NCBI GenBank assembly: GCA_002478885.1
Contig: DLKC01000074.1
Span: forward strand, 1 to 40,387
Source of the DNA: Chitinophagaceae bacterium UBA7600
GTDB taxonomy: Bacteria; Bacteroidota; Bacteroidia; Chitinophagales; Chitinophagaceae
DNA: 40,387 bases
Direction of reading: 5' to 3'
Shown here: piece by piece, positions 25,763-33,328 of the stretch
How the letters are laid out: every line of letters starts with the position of its first letter
Numbering within the stretch: the stretch's first letter is position 1
Made by a program: the position numbers and the translations under genes
The notes under the pieces: model-generated
The model's input: only the letters and a program-made list of their open reading frames with translations
What the model was told of the DNA's origin: nothing
The model's database searches: none

Positions 25763-26077
25763 TTAATATTTCATCTCTTCGGCAGTCTCCACATCAATCG
25801 ACCGGTGGCTGCGGTAAAGATTAATGATAATCGCAATCGCCACCGCAGCTTCTGCCGCGGCAATGGTGATAATAAAAATCGCAAAGAACAATCCGTCCAG
25901 TTTGTCGGGATAGAGATATTTGTTAAACACCACAAAATTGATGTTCACGCTGTTCAGGATCAGTTCAAGCGACATCAGCATCGTGATCATGTTACGGCGC
26001 GTAAACAAACCATACATGCCGATAAAAAACAAGGCGATGCTTACAAACAATATATTATTTACCGGTATGCCGTTCAT
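25763..26077 (-). CDS. nuoK: NADH-quinone oxidoreductase subunit K
   Basis: A 104-residue membrane subunit with three helices. The start at ATG 26077 (MNGIPVNNILFVSIALFFIG) gives the normal family length and a four-base ATGA overlap with the nuoJ stop; a longer frame from 26119 would overlap nuoJ further and add a non-family tail. Conserved acidic residues within membrane helices are seen in MSLELILNSVNINFV and AAAEAAVAIAIIINLYR, as in NuoK of other bacteria, where they couple quinone chemistry to the antiporter arm. Confidence 0.95.
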   Translation of the reverse strand: MNGIPVNNILFVSIALFFIGMYGLFTRRNMITMLMSLELILNSVNINFVVFNKYLYPDKLDGLFFAIFIITIAAAEAAVAIAIIINLYRSHRSIDVETAEEMKY

Positions 26078-26592
26078 TGTTGTTCCTCCGGTTTTGCTTT
26101 CATTGCAATAACAATACAACCGATCATGGCGGCCAGTAATAACATACTCACTACCTCAAATGGTAAAGAGTAACCGTTATCTGCCGTGCCCAACATCGAG
26201 TTGCCTATTTTTTCTACGCTCCAGTCAAAAGGTTTCCCTGTGGCTTCAAACCCGTTTTGCTGAACCAGCATATAGGTAAGCGCGAATCCAAAAATTACTG
26301 CCAGCGCTGCTGCGATCTTTCTTACAACGGGTGCTTTGGCCATTACTTCGCCTGACTGCTGCGTGAGAAACAGGGAAAAGATAATAAGCACCACGATACC
26401 CCCGACATAGACCACAATCTGCACCGCGGCGATAAACTCCACTTCCATCCAGAAATACAAACCCGCCACGCCAATAAGAGAAAACAACAACCAAATGGCA
26501 GACCTGAATATTTTTCTCGTGGTAACCGAAAGCACAGCCGTACCAAGAATAAAGGCTGATAAAATATAGAATATGATTTGTGATGCCGTCAT
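26074..26592 (-). CDS. nuoJ: NADH-quinone oxidoreductase subunit J
   Basis: A 172-residue complex I membrane subunit with five predicted helices. The conserved Tyr/Gly-rich third helix is seen as EFIAAVQIVVYVGGIVVLIIFSLFL, where a pi-bulge forms in known structures. A soluble loop (NGFEATGKPFDWSVEKIGN) precedes the last helix (LPFEVVSMLLLAAMIGCIVIAM). It overlaps the nuoI stop by four bases and the nuoK start by four bases, which indicates translational coupling. Confidence 0.95.
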   Translation of the reverse strand: MTASQIIFYILSAFILGTAVLSVTTRKIFRSAIWLLFSLIGVAGLYFWMEVEFIAAVQIVVYVGGIVVLIIFSLFLTQQSGEVMAKAPVVRKIAAALAVIFGFALTYMLVQQNGFEATGKPFDWSVEKIGNSMLGTADNGYSLPFEVVSMLLLAAMIGCIVIAMKAKPEEQQ

Positions 26593-27068
26593 TCTACTCC
26601 TTCCCTGATTTTAGATCCTGGTTTATTTAAAACTTTTGTAAGCTCGGCTCTGTCAAGTACACTGTGTTCAAATGTTTGGGCCATCTTAATAGCACTCGTG
26701 GGGCAGGCTTCTATACACAGGTTACAGAAAGTGCAAAGCTCCAGGTGGTATACAAATGTGTCCAGCGCCTTTTTCTTTTTCCCTTCGGGCGATACATCAA
26801 ACTTGGTAACGACCTTGATCGTTGCATTCGGGCAGGCCAGTTCACAGGCAGTGCAACCGGTGCATGCATGTTCATTGTGCTCGTCATGTATCATTACTAC
26901 CTCGCCGCGAAAGCGTTCCGGCAACTCCAATGTTTCCTTATTATCCGGGTATTGCTGCGTGATCTTTTCCTTGCCATGACGTAAAGCATAACCGCCGGTG
27001 ATTTTCATACCGGTGAGTAATGACTTAACAGCCCCCGTAACTTCTTTTATGTAATCGGCTATAAACAT
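26589..27068 (-). CDS. nuoI: NADH-quinone oxidoreductase subunit I (two 4Fe-4S)
   Basis: A 159-residue peripheral subunit that carries clusters N6a and N6b between the electron input and NuoB. Ligands: C69, C72, C75, C79 (ACTGCTACELACP) and C112, C115, C118, C122 (LCTFCNLCIEACP). The N-terminal helix (MFIADYIKEVTGAVKSLLTGMK) anchors it on the membrane. In complexes without NuoEFG, this subunit is a likely place for a ferredoxin or flavodoxin to deliver electrons. The 139-base gap before it contains a dispersed repeat copy. Confidence 0.96.
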   Translation of the reverse strand: MFIADYIKEVTGAVKSLLTGMKITGGYALRHGKEKITQQYPDNKETLELPERFRGEVVMIHDEHNEHACTGCTACELACPNATIKVVTKFDVSPEGKKKKALDTFVYHLELCTFCNLCIEACPTSAIKMAQTFEHSVLDRAELTKVLNKPGSKIREGVE

Positions 27069-27122
27069 TTATGCTTATTAAGATTTTGCTGTTCAGCTTA
27101 TGTGCCGGGCAGCGGACAAACC

Positions 27123-27142
27123 GTACAAGTGTGCGACGCAAC
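27123..27142 (-). repeat. Dispersed intergenic repeat copy between nuoH and nuoI
   Basis: GTACAAGTGTGCGACGCAAC is a full 20-base core in minus orientation. It differs at one base from the copies at 13123 and 16999. It occupies the centre of the 139-base gap between nuoH and nuoI. Confidence 0.75.
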
Positions 27143-27207
27143 GGCAGCAACAGCAAGCTGCTGGAGTTGGGTACACAAAAACCATTGAACAAAAGAACTT
27201 TTACGAT

Positions 27208-28287
27208 CTACTGAAAATACCAGCCCGCAATGGCAATAACCGTTGCAAGCAATAAATTGAACATGCTGATCGGCAACAAATATTTCCATTCGAGATTGAG
27301 CAACTGGTCAATGCGCAGCCTCGGGAACGTCCACCTGAACCACATGATCACAAAAATTAAAAAGAATGTTTTACCCATGAACCACACACTCGATGGAATA
27401 TAATCCATGATATGGTTGAAAGTGGTATCTGTCCCGAAATGCAGCGGTTGCCAGCCACCGAAGAACAATGTTGCGCCAAGCGCACACACCACAAAAATGT
27501 TTACATATTCGGCGAGAAAGAACAACGCGAATTTCATTCCCGAATACTCGGTATGAAAACCCGCGGTGAGCTCGCTTTCTGCCTCGGCCAGGTCAAAAGG
27601 CGCCCGGTTCGTTTCCGCGGTCACCGCGATCATGAAGATCACGAAGGCGATCCACACGGGGATATGTCCTTTAAAGATCCACCAGCCATCGGCCTGTGCA
27701 TTCACTATATCAGATATGCGTAAACTGCCGGTAAGAATAACAATCACAAGAACGGCAAAACCCGCAGAAAGCTCATAGCTCACAATCTGCGCGCCACTGC
27801 GCATAGCGCCAAGCAAAGAATATTTATTGTTGCTCGCCCAGCCCGCCATCAGAATGCCGATCACCGAAACCGACGATACAGCAGTGATAAAAAGAACGCC
27901 GATATTAATATCCCAGATCTGTAAGCCTTTGGCAAAAATCAGCGGCGCCATTATAACCATGGCAATGATCATCACTACGAACGGCGCTACATTGAACAGC
28001 AATTTATCCACCCCGTTTGGTGTCATGCCTTCTTTTACAATGAGCTTTAAAGTATCCGCAACAGTTTGAAACATGCCGCCCGGGCCAACACGGTTGGGGC
28101 CAAGACGTAACTGCATCCATGAAGAAACTTTCCGTTCCATCATGATCAGCACAAGGCCAAGCATGGCAAACAAACCAATGATGCATACACCCACGATCAC
28201 AAATTCAATGAGCATCGCCCAGGTGGAAGGAAATGTTTCATTCAACCATTCATGAACCGTGTTTGCCAGTTGTTCTAAACTCCACAT
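27208..28287 (-). CDS. nuoH: NADH-quinone oxidoreductase subunit H
   Basis: A 359-residue membrane subunit that forms the quinone chamber with NuoB and NuoD. Landmarks: ERKVSSWMQLRLGPNRVGPGGMFQTVADTLKLIVKE in the first third, the charged FDLAEAESELTAGFHTEYSGMKFALFFLAEY loop that lines the quinone site, and MWFRWTFPRLRIDQLLNLEWKYLLPISM near the end. About eight or nine helices. It begins 122 bases after nuoD; in 14-gene operons nuoE, nuoF and nuoG would lie in that gap, but only a repeat element is there. Confidence 0.96.
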   Translation of the reverse strand: MWSLEQLANTVHEWLNETFPSTWAMLIEFVIVGVCIIGLFAMLGLVLIMMERKVSSWMQLRLGPNRVGPGGMFQTVADTLKLIVKEGMTPNGVDKLLFNVAPFVVMIIAMVIMAPLIFAKGLQIWDINIGVLFITAVSSVSVIGILMAGWASNNKYSLLGAMRSGAQIVSYELSAGFAVLVIVILTGSLRISDIVNAQADGWWIFKGHIPVWIAFVIFMIAVTAETNRAPFDLAEAESELTAGFHTEYSGMKFALFFLAEYVNIFVVCALGATLFFGGWQPLHFGTDTTFNHIMDYIPSSVWFMGKTFFLIFVIMWFRWTFPRLRIDQLLNLEWKYLLPISMFNLLLATVIAIAGWYFQ

Positions 28288-28330
28288 GGGTTTGTGTATT
28301 TTAAATTATGTTGCCAGCTTTTGACCTGCT

Positions 28331-28387
28331 GTTGCGCCTGCCCCGGGAGGAACGATCCGGGGTCGCACACGTGTGCGCCTGTTGCAC
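28331..28387 (+). repeat. Dispersed repeat element (hairpin module plus core) between nuoD and nuoH
   Basis: The hairpin is CCCCGG (28341-28346), loop GAGGAACGAT, CCGGGG (28357-28362). It runs into GGGGTCGCACACGTGTGC (28359-28376), which contains the perfect palindrome GCACACGTGTGC (28365-28376). TGCGCCTG occurs on both sides (28333-28340 and 28374-28381). It fills nearly half of the gap where nuoEFG would be in a 14-gene operon. Confidence 0.7.
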
Positions 28388-28409
28388 AGAGCAGTTTTGC
28401 TTCCCGTTA

Positions 28410-29552
28410 TTACCTGTCGATATCGGGGATAACAAGATCAAGCGTTCCCATCATTGCCACAAAATCACCAATCTTGCTTCCTCTCGCCATATGATCCAAA
28501 GCGCTCAGGTTGCTATAGCCCGGCGATCGGAATTTGATCCGGTAAGGCGTTGTGCCGCCTTCACTCACGATGTACACACCAAACTCACCTCTTGCCGTTT
28601 CTATCCTTGAATAATATTCTCCTTTGGGCAGTTTCAAAACAGCTTTTGTTTTCGCTTGTATCTCGCCTTCGGGTATGTTATCAATCAGTTGTTCTATAAT
28701 AGAGATCGATTGGTTCATCTCCTCCATTCGTACGAGATATCTTGCATAGGAGTCACCACCTGTTTCCGTTACTTCTTTAAAATCAACTTTATCATAAACC
28801 TCGTAAGGATAAAGCTTTCTTATGTCGCAGCTAACACCGCTACCTCTTGCAGCGGGGCCACTCATGCCAAATGAGATCGCATCTTCTTTGGAAATATAGC
28901 CTACGCCCTTCATGCGGTTTTGAAAGATCACATTGTTGGTGAGCAGGTCATTGTATTCATTCAGCTTGGACTTAAAATGCGTAAGAAAGGTTTTTACTCT
29001 TCTAACAAAATTGGGGTGCAGGTCGGCCATCACGCCACCCGGTACCATATAGTTCATGGTTAACCTGGTGCCGCAGGTTTCTTCAAAAATATCGTTGATC
29101 ATTTCGCGTTCGCGGAATGCATGGAAGAAAGGCGTTAAGGCACCTACATCCATCCCCATAGCGCCCCACCAAAGCTGGTGCGAAGCAAGCCTGGTCAATT
29201 CATCCATCAACACGCGAATCACCTGCGCACGTTCCGGTACTTCAATCTGCATACCTTTCTCTACACACAAACAGCAACCATGATTATTGATATGCGAAGA
29301 GAGATAATCCATTTTGCTCGTTACATAAATAAACTGGCGGAAACTCAGGCTTTCGCACATCTTCTCAATAGAACGGTGTATATAGCCAAGATGCGGTTCT
29401 ATTTTTTTAATAGTCTCTCCATTCAGCGTAATAAGCAGGTGCAACACACCGTGTGTGGACGGGTGCTGCGGACCAACATTAATGACCAGGTCGCCATTGA
29501 CGTCGGGCCCGTTTATGACCGGCTGTTTTATTATGGTTGTTTCGCTGTACAT
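28410..29552 (-). CDS. nuoD: NADH-quinone oxidoreductase subunit D (49-kDa type)
   Basis: A 380-residue peripheral subunit that forms the quinone-binding site with NuoB and is related to the large subunit of NiFe hydrogenases. Landmarks: VNVGPQHPSTHGVLHL-type N-terminus (NVGPQHPSTHGVLHLLITL), EPHLGYIHRSIEKM, the conserved DYLSSHINNHGCCLCVEK, and the C-terminus MGTLDLVIPDIDR. It is not fused to NuoC, unlike in E. coli. The start overlaps the nuoC stop as TAATG, so translation is coupled. Confidence 0.96.
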   Translation of the reverse strand: MYSETTIIKQPVINGPDVNGDLVINVGPQHPSTHGVLHLLITLNGETIKKIEPHLGYIHRSIEKMCESLSFRQFIYVTSKMDYLSSHINNHGCCLCVEKGMQIEVPERAQVIRVLMDELTRLASHQLWWGAMGMDVGALTPFFHAFREREMINDIFEETCGTRLTMNYMVPGGVMADLHPNFVRRVKTFLTHFKSKLNEYNDLLTNNVIFQNRMKGVGYISKEDAISFGMSGPAARGSGVSCDIRKLYPYEVYDKVDFKEVTETGGDSYARYLVRMEEMNQSISIIEQLIDNIPEGEIQAKTKAVLKLPKGEYYSRIETARGEFGVYIVSEGGTTPYRIKFRSPGYSNLSALDHMARGSKIGDFVAMMGTLDLVIPDIDR

Positions 29553-30010
29553 TATAATTTTATCATGTTAACCGGGTCCTCAAAATCTTTGCGCATGGGG
29601 TTCTTTCCTTCCCATCCGTCAGGCAAAATCAGCAGTCTTAAATCCGGGTGATTGAGGAAATTCACTCCGTACATTTCATATACTTCCCTTTCATGAAATT
29701 CTGCTGTACGCCATATATGTGCAATCGACGCTACTTCGGGTTTGTTCCTGTCAAGCTGCACTTTAACTACCACCGGCTGACGGTGTGTCGTTGAAGTAAG
29801 GTGATATACCATCGTCAGGTTGGTCTTCCAGTCAACACAGGTAAGACAAAACATATAGTCAAAATGCAAAGCTGCTTCATAACGCAGCTGCTTTGCAGTC
29901 GCGGCGAAATCAGTAGCAGCAACAGTCATATTCAGCCATTCGCCGCTTTCATCAAAAGCCGCCGCAGGGAATAATTCAGCCAGTTGTATTTTCAGCGCTT
30001 CCTTTGTCAT
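29552..30010 (-). CDS. nuoC: NADH-quinone oxidoreductase subunit C (30-kDa type)
   Basis: A 152-residue peripheral subunit that packs against NuoD. The family signature is clear near the C-terminus: EFHEREVYEMYGVNFLNHPDLRLLILPDGWEGKNPMRKDF. The N-terminal half (LRYEAALHFDYMFCLTCVDW ... LTMVYHLTST) has the normal beta-rich pattern. TAATG overlaps join it to both nuoB before and nuoD after. It is a stand-alone protein, shorter than fused NuoCD proteins. Confidence 0.95.
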   Translation of the reverse strand: MTKEALKIQLAELFPAAAFDESGEWLNMTVAATDFAATAKQLRYEAALHFDYMFCLTCVDWKTNLTMVYHLTSTTHRQPVVVKVQLDRNKPEVASIAHIWRTAEFHEREVYEMYGVNFLNHPDLRLLILPDGWEGKNPMRKDFEDPVNMIKL

Positions 30011-30564
30011 TAAAAACTTTGTTCCGGTTTCTGGGATCTTATTTGCTCTCTTGTTAACCCGCTCTTTATCTTTTCCTGCAGCGTTATCATGGCATGCAGC
30101 AAAGCTTCAGGTCTCGGCGGACAGCCGGCGATATATACATCAACCGGTATCACATGGTCCGCACCCTTTACAACAGAATAAGTGTTATAGAAAAATGGTC
30201 CGCCGCTGGTTGCACAGGCACCCATGGCGATTACATATTTGGGATCGGCCATCTGGTCATAAAGCCTTTTTAATACAGGTGCCATTTTGTTTACAATCGT
30301 TCCCGCGATAATGATAAGGTCGGCCTGCCGCGGTGTGGCTCTCGCTACTTCAAAACCGAATCTCGACCAATCGTATTTTGCTGAGGCAGCACTCATCATT
30401 TCAATCGCGCAGCAACTGGTGCCAAAAACAAGCGGCCATAAGGAATTGGACCGCGCCCAGTTGATCACATCATCCAGTTTACTCACCAGCACCCCACCGG
30501 TGGGTGAGGGATGCACCTCTCCAGGGAAAGCAAGATTTGATTCTGATTGAAATTTGTCTGTCAT
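30010..30564 (-). CDS. nuoB: NADH-quinone oxidoreductase subunit B (cluster N2)
   Basis: A 184-residue peripheral subunit that holds the terminal cluster N2, which reduces quinone. Ligands are the adjacent C51-C52 ([10 protein letters not shown]), C117 ([11 protein letters not shown]) and C148 ([13 protein letters not shown]), all in normal places. The segment [22 protein letters not shown] forms part of the quinone cavity. Starts 88 bases after nuoA; overlaps nuoC as TAATG. The C-terminal tail ([15 protein letters not shown]) is family-like. Confidence 0.97.
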   Translation of the reverse strand: MTDKFQSESNLAFPGEVHPSPTGGVLVSKLDDVINWARSNSLWPLVFGTSCCAIEMMSAASAKYDWSRFGFEVARATPRQADLIIIAGTIVNKMAPVLKRLYDQMADPKYVIAMGACATSGGPFFYNTYSVVKGADHVIPVDVYIAGCPPRPEALLHAMITLQEKIKSGLTREQIRSQKPEQSF

Positions 30565-30652
30565 TGATTTAAGCTCGTTTCCTTCACACTGAAGAAAAGT
30601 TATTCGTAAAATAGCACCGTTCAGAAATGTTATATCGCAGTTTACCGCAGCC

Positions 30653-31003
30653 TTATTGCCACTTTAATGCACCTTTTTTATGCGCATATAAAAAGCCCAT
30701 AAATAATATGAAAAGGAAAATCATGATTTCCACCAGCGCGATCCATCCAATACCCTTCACCACCACGGCCCATGGGTATAAAAAAATAAGCTCCACATCA
30801 AAAATCAGGAAGATCAAAGCGAATAAATAATACCCGACATTAAACTGTATCCAGCTTGGGCCCTTTGTTGGAAGACCACATTCGTAAGGTTCACCTTTCT
30901 GCTTGTTGGTCGTTGACTTTAAAACAATTTTGGAGATCAGTATCGCAATGCCCGAGAAGGCGATTGCGGCAATCATTAAAGCAATCAGTGATCCTGCGCC
31001 CAT
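30653..31003 (-). CDS. nuoA: NADH-quinone oxidoreductase subunit A
   Basis: A 116-residue membrane subunit, first gene of the nuo operon. It has three helices; the loop [15 protein letters not shown] carries the conserved Glu-Cys-Gly near the quinone entry, followed by [26 protein letters not shown]. The promoter should lie in the 144 bases before it (31004-31147), which are A/T-rich; I saw no exact TAnnTTTG box there. Confidence 0.95.
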   Translation of the reverse strand: MGAGSLIALMIAAIAFSGIAILISKIVLKSTTNKQKGEPYECGLPTKGPSWIQFNVGYYLFALIFLIFDVELIFLYPWAVVVKGIGWIALVEIMIFLFILFMGFLYAHKKGALKWQ

Positions 31004-31147
31004 GCCGTTGGTTGATTAGTTAATTAGCTTGTAATATACAACGAAACGAAATATCAAAATAATGACTTTGCATCGCTGCTAATTTTTTTCCGGATGCTAA
31101 GTACGCATTCCTTCTTTTTAGAAATAATGATATTCGTCATAAACATG

Positions 31148-32011
31148 CTAATATTTTTTCTTCAGCAAAAAGTCCCTGCTCATAGCCAGGCTGTCAAACG
31201 GATCACGCTTGCACTCATCCTGCTCAACAAACCAATATTCCATGCCTGCTTTTTTACGCGCCGCAAATATTCTGTCGAAATCTATAGTGCCTGAACCTAC
31301 CTCGGCAAAATCACCGCTGCCTTTTTCCATATCCTTTACATGCCATAACGGGAAACGGCCCGGGTATTTTTCAAACCATTTAACCGGGTCTTCTCCGGCT
31401 TTGTTAAACCAATACAAGTCTGCTTCAAATTTTACTTTGCCGGCATCGGTATTTTCCAGTAAATATTGATAAGGAACCACACCGTCTATTACCGGGAACT
31501 CAAAATTATGGGCATGGTAACCAAACTGCATCTTCGCTTTGCTGCAGGGCTCCGCTGCAGTATTCAGCATGCCCGCGAGTTGTTTATAAAGATCCATGCT
31601 CCCCCGCTCATCGGGATAAAGCCATGCGCAGATCATGTATTTGATATTAAGCTCGGCTGCATCATCAACAGCTTTTTGCCAGCCATTTAATAAAGTGCCT
31701 TTGGCATTATCGTGCCGGCCCGTGTCGTAGTGTGAGCTGATGATGGTTAACCCTGCATTCTTACAAATCGCGCCGAATTCTTTGGCCGTTTTCCCCCAGA
31801 AGGTTCCGTCATAACCAAAAAGTTCAATATTGCTGTAGCCCAAAGCAGCCAGCTTATTCAACGAGCCTTCAAGGTCTTTTTTAAGCGCTTCGCGGATGGT
31901 CCACAACTGCGCGCCAAGTACATATTTTTTTGGTGCGGCGAATAAGTTACCGGAGAATGCAAGCGCCGCAGATGTTACGGCGGCTGACTGCAAAAAATGA
32001 CGTCTGTGCAT
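31148..32011 (-). CDS. Tat-exported sugar phosphate isomerase/epimerase-like TIM-barrel protein
   Basis: A 287-residue protein of the AP-endonuclease-2-like TIM-barrel family, often annotated as sugar phosphate isomerase/epimerase. The start at ATG 32011 gives MHRRHFLQSAAVTSAALAFSG, a twin-arginine signal, whereas the longer frame from 32047 would bury it. The mature part opens with VLGAQLWTIREALKKD and has LGYSNIELFGYDG, GLTIISSHYD, FGYHAHNFEFPVIDG, VKFEADLYWFNKAGED, PLWHVKDM and EYWFVEQDEC, with Glu/His/Asp residues at barrel strand ends suited to bind a divalent metal. In Bacteroidota such secreted proteins often occur near carbohydrate genes, but here the neighbours are nuo and an ene reductase. 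The substrate is unknown. Confidence 0.88.
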   Translation of the reverse strand: MHRRHFLQSAAVTSAALAFSGNLFAAPKKYVLGAQLWTIREALKKDLEGSLNKLAALGYSNIELFGYDGTFWGKTAKEFGAICKNAGLTIISSHYDTGRHDNAKGTLLNGWQKAVDDAAELNIKYMICAWLYPDERGSMDLYKQLAGMLNTAAEPCSKAKMQFGYHAHNFEFPVIDGVVPYQYLLENTDAGKVKFEADLYWFNKAGEDPVKWFEKYPGRFPLWHVKDMEKGSGDFAEVGSGTIDFDRIFAARKKAGMEYWFVEQDECKRDPFDSLAMSRDFLLKKKY

Positions 32012-32116
32012 AGCAATCGTTTTGGCTTTGAAAATAAGCGTTTCCATTTATTCCGGGTAATTTTTTTGTTCCCGTCTTTCATACAAATGGCATTGTCTCC
32101 TGTACCTGCAGCTCAG

Positions 32117-32130
32117 GTGTGCGACGCAAC
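32117..32130 (-). repeat. Dispersed intergenic repeat copy
   Basis: GTGTGCGACGCAAC (32117-32130) matches the core in minus orientation; the outer half is GCTCAG instead of GTACAA. It lies between the divergent isomerase-like gene and the ene reductase. Confidence 0.6.
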
Positions 32131-32178
32131 GGAAGCCCGGGCAGCGGTATAAAAGGCCGGTCCAAAAATTTACAACCC

Positions 32179-32186
32179 TACATTTG
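32179..32186 (+). promoter_or_regulatory. Candidate -7 box upstream of ene reductase
   Basis: TACATTTG matches the Bacteroidota -7 consensus TAnnTTTG exactly and lies 49 bases before the start codon. No TTG is found at the expected -33 spacing, so this is weak. Confidence 0.35.
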
Positions 32187-32234
32187 TGGCACCATAACAG
32201 ACACAGCAGCTACCTTTATTAAAAAGATAAACCT

Positions 32235-33302
32235 ATGCCGGCTTTATTCGATCCGCTGATCATAAAAAATATCTGTTTCAGGAACCGCATCGCAGTATCA
32301 CCCATGTGCCAGTATTCAGCTGTGGATGGTTTCGCCAACGACTGGCACCTCGTGCACCTTGGCAGCCGTGCCGCAGGTGGCGCCGGGCTGCTGATACAGG
32401 AAGCAACAGCGGTTTCGCCTGAAGGAAGAATTACACCCGATTGCCTCGGCTTGTGGAAAGACGAACACATGACCATGCTAAAACGCATCGTTACATTCAT
32501 AGAATCGCAGGGCGCGGTGCCGGGCATCCAGTTGGCGCATGCAGGCCGCAAAGCTAGTCATAGCTCGCCATGGATGGGCGCAAAACCATTGTTGCCCGAA
32601 GAAGGGGCATGGCAAACCATATCGGCCTCGGCGGTACCGTATAAAGACAGCGATCCTGTTCCGCATGCCATGTCAACCGCTGATATACACCAATGCATCA
32701 GCGATTTTAAAGCCGCGGCCACCAGGGCGTTGGCATGTGGCTATAAAGTATTGGAAATTCATGCGGCACACGGTTACCTGCTCAACAATTTCTTATCACC
32801 CGTCAGCAATCACCGCGATGACGAATATGGCGGCTCATTTGAAAACCGTATTCGCCTGTTGCTGGAAGTAATAGAGAATGTGCAATCAACCTGGCCAGCA
32901 GCTTACCCGTTGTTTGTGCGCATCTCCGCGACAGACTGGGTGGAAAAAGAAGGGTGGACGATCGAAGACGCTGTCGCCCTTGCACACATCCTTAAAACAA
33001 AGGGTATTGATCTTATCGATTGCAGCAGCGGCGGCAATGCCGTCCATCAGCAGATTCCCGTTGCACCTTTATATCAAACGCCCTTTGCCGAACGCATCAA
33101 AAAAGAGACAGGTATCATGACCGGCGCGGTTGGACTAATTACTGCTGCCGAGGAAGCCGATGCCATCATCAAAGAAGGAAAGGCAGACCTGGTTATTATG
33201 GCGAGGCAGTTACTGCGCGACCCCTATTTTCCATTACATGCTGCTAAAGTGTTGGGTGTTGATGTGCCCTGGCCAAACCAGTACCTCAGGGCCAAACGCT
33301 GA
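32235..33302 (+). CDS. Old yellow enzyme, YqjM/NamA-type ene reductase
   Basis: A 355-residue FMN-dependent NAD(P)H:enone oxidoreductase of the OYE family, thermophilic-like/YqjM branch. Landmarks: Cys25 in VSPMCQYSAVDG (redox-tuning cysteine of this branch), IQLAHAGRKASHSSPW, the substrate-binding pair H176/H179 and Y181 in EIHAAHGYLLNNFLSPVSNHR, RDDEYGGSFENRIRL, and FMN-phosphate segments TGAVGLI and LVIMARQLLRDPYFPLHAA. Cytoplasmic. Physiological role is usually detoxification of electrophilic enones or nitro compounds; the native substrate is unknown. It converges with the DUF72 gene (26-base gap). Confidence 0.95.
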   Translation: MPALFDPLIIKNICFRNRIAVSPMCQYSAVDGFANDWHLVHLGSRAAGGAGLLIQEATAVSPEGRITPDCLGLWKDEHMTMLKRIVTFIESQGAVPGIQLAHAGRKASHSSPWMGAKPLLPEEGAWQTISASAVPYKDSDPVPHAMSTADIHQCISDFKAAATRALACGYKVLEIHAAHGYLLNNFLSPVSNHRDDEYGGSFENRIRLLLEVIENVQSTWPAAYPLFVRISATDWVEKEGWTIEDAVALAHILKTKGIDLIDCSSGGNAVHQQIPVAPLYQTPFAERIKKETGIMTGAVGLITAAEEADAIIKEGKADLVIMARQLLRDPYFPLHAAKVLGVDVPWPNQYLRAKR

Positions 33303-33328
33303 TTGATGACAGCAGCGCTGGTACAATC

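Noticed and set aside
28288..28409. Remnants of nuoE, nuoF or nuoG between nuoD and nuoH
   Set aside because: The gap is only 122 bases; translations show none of the cysteine or nucleotide-binding motifs of these subunits. It is a repeat element.
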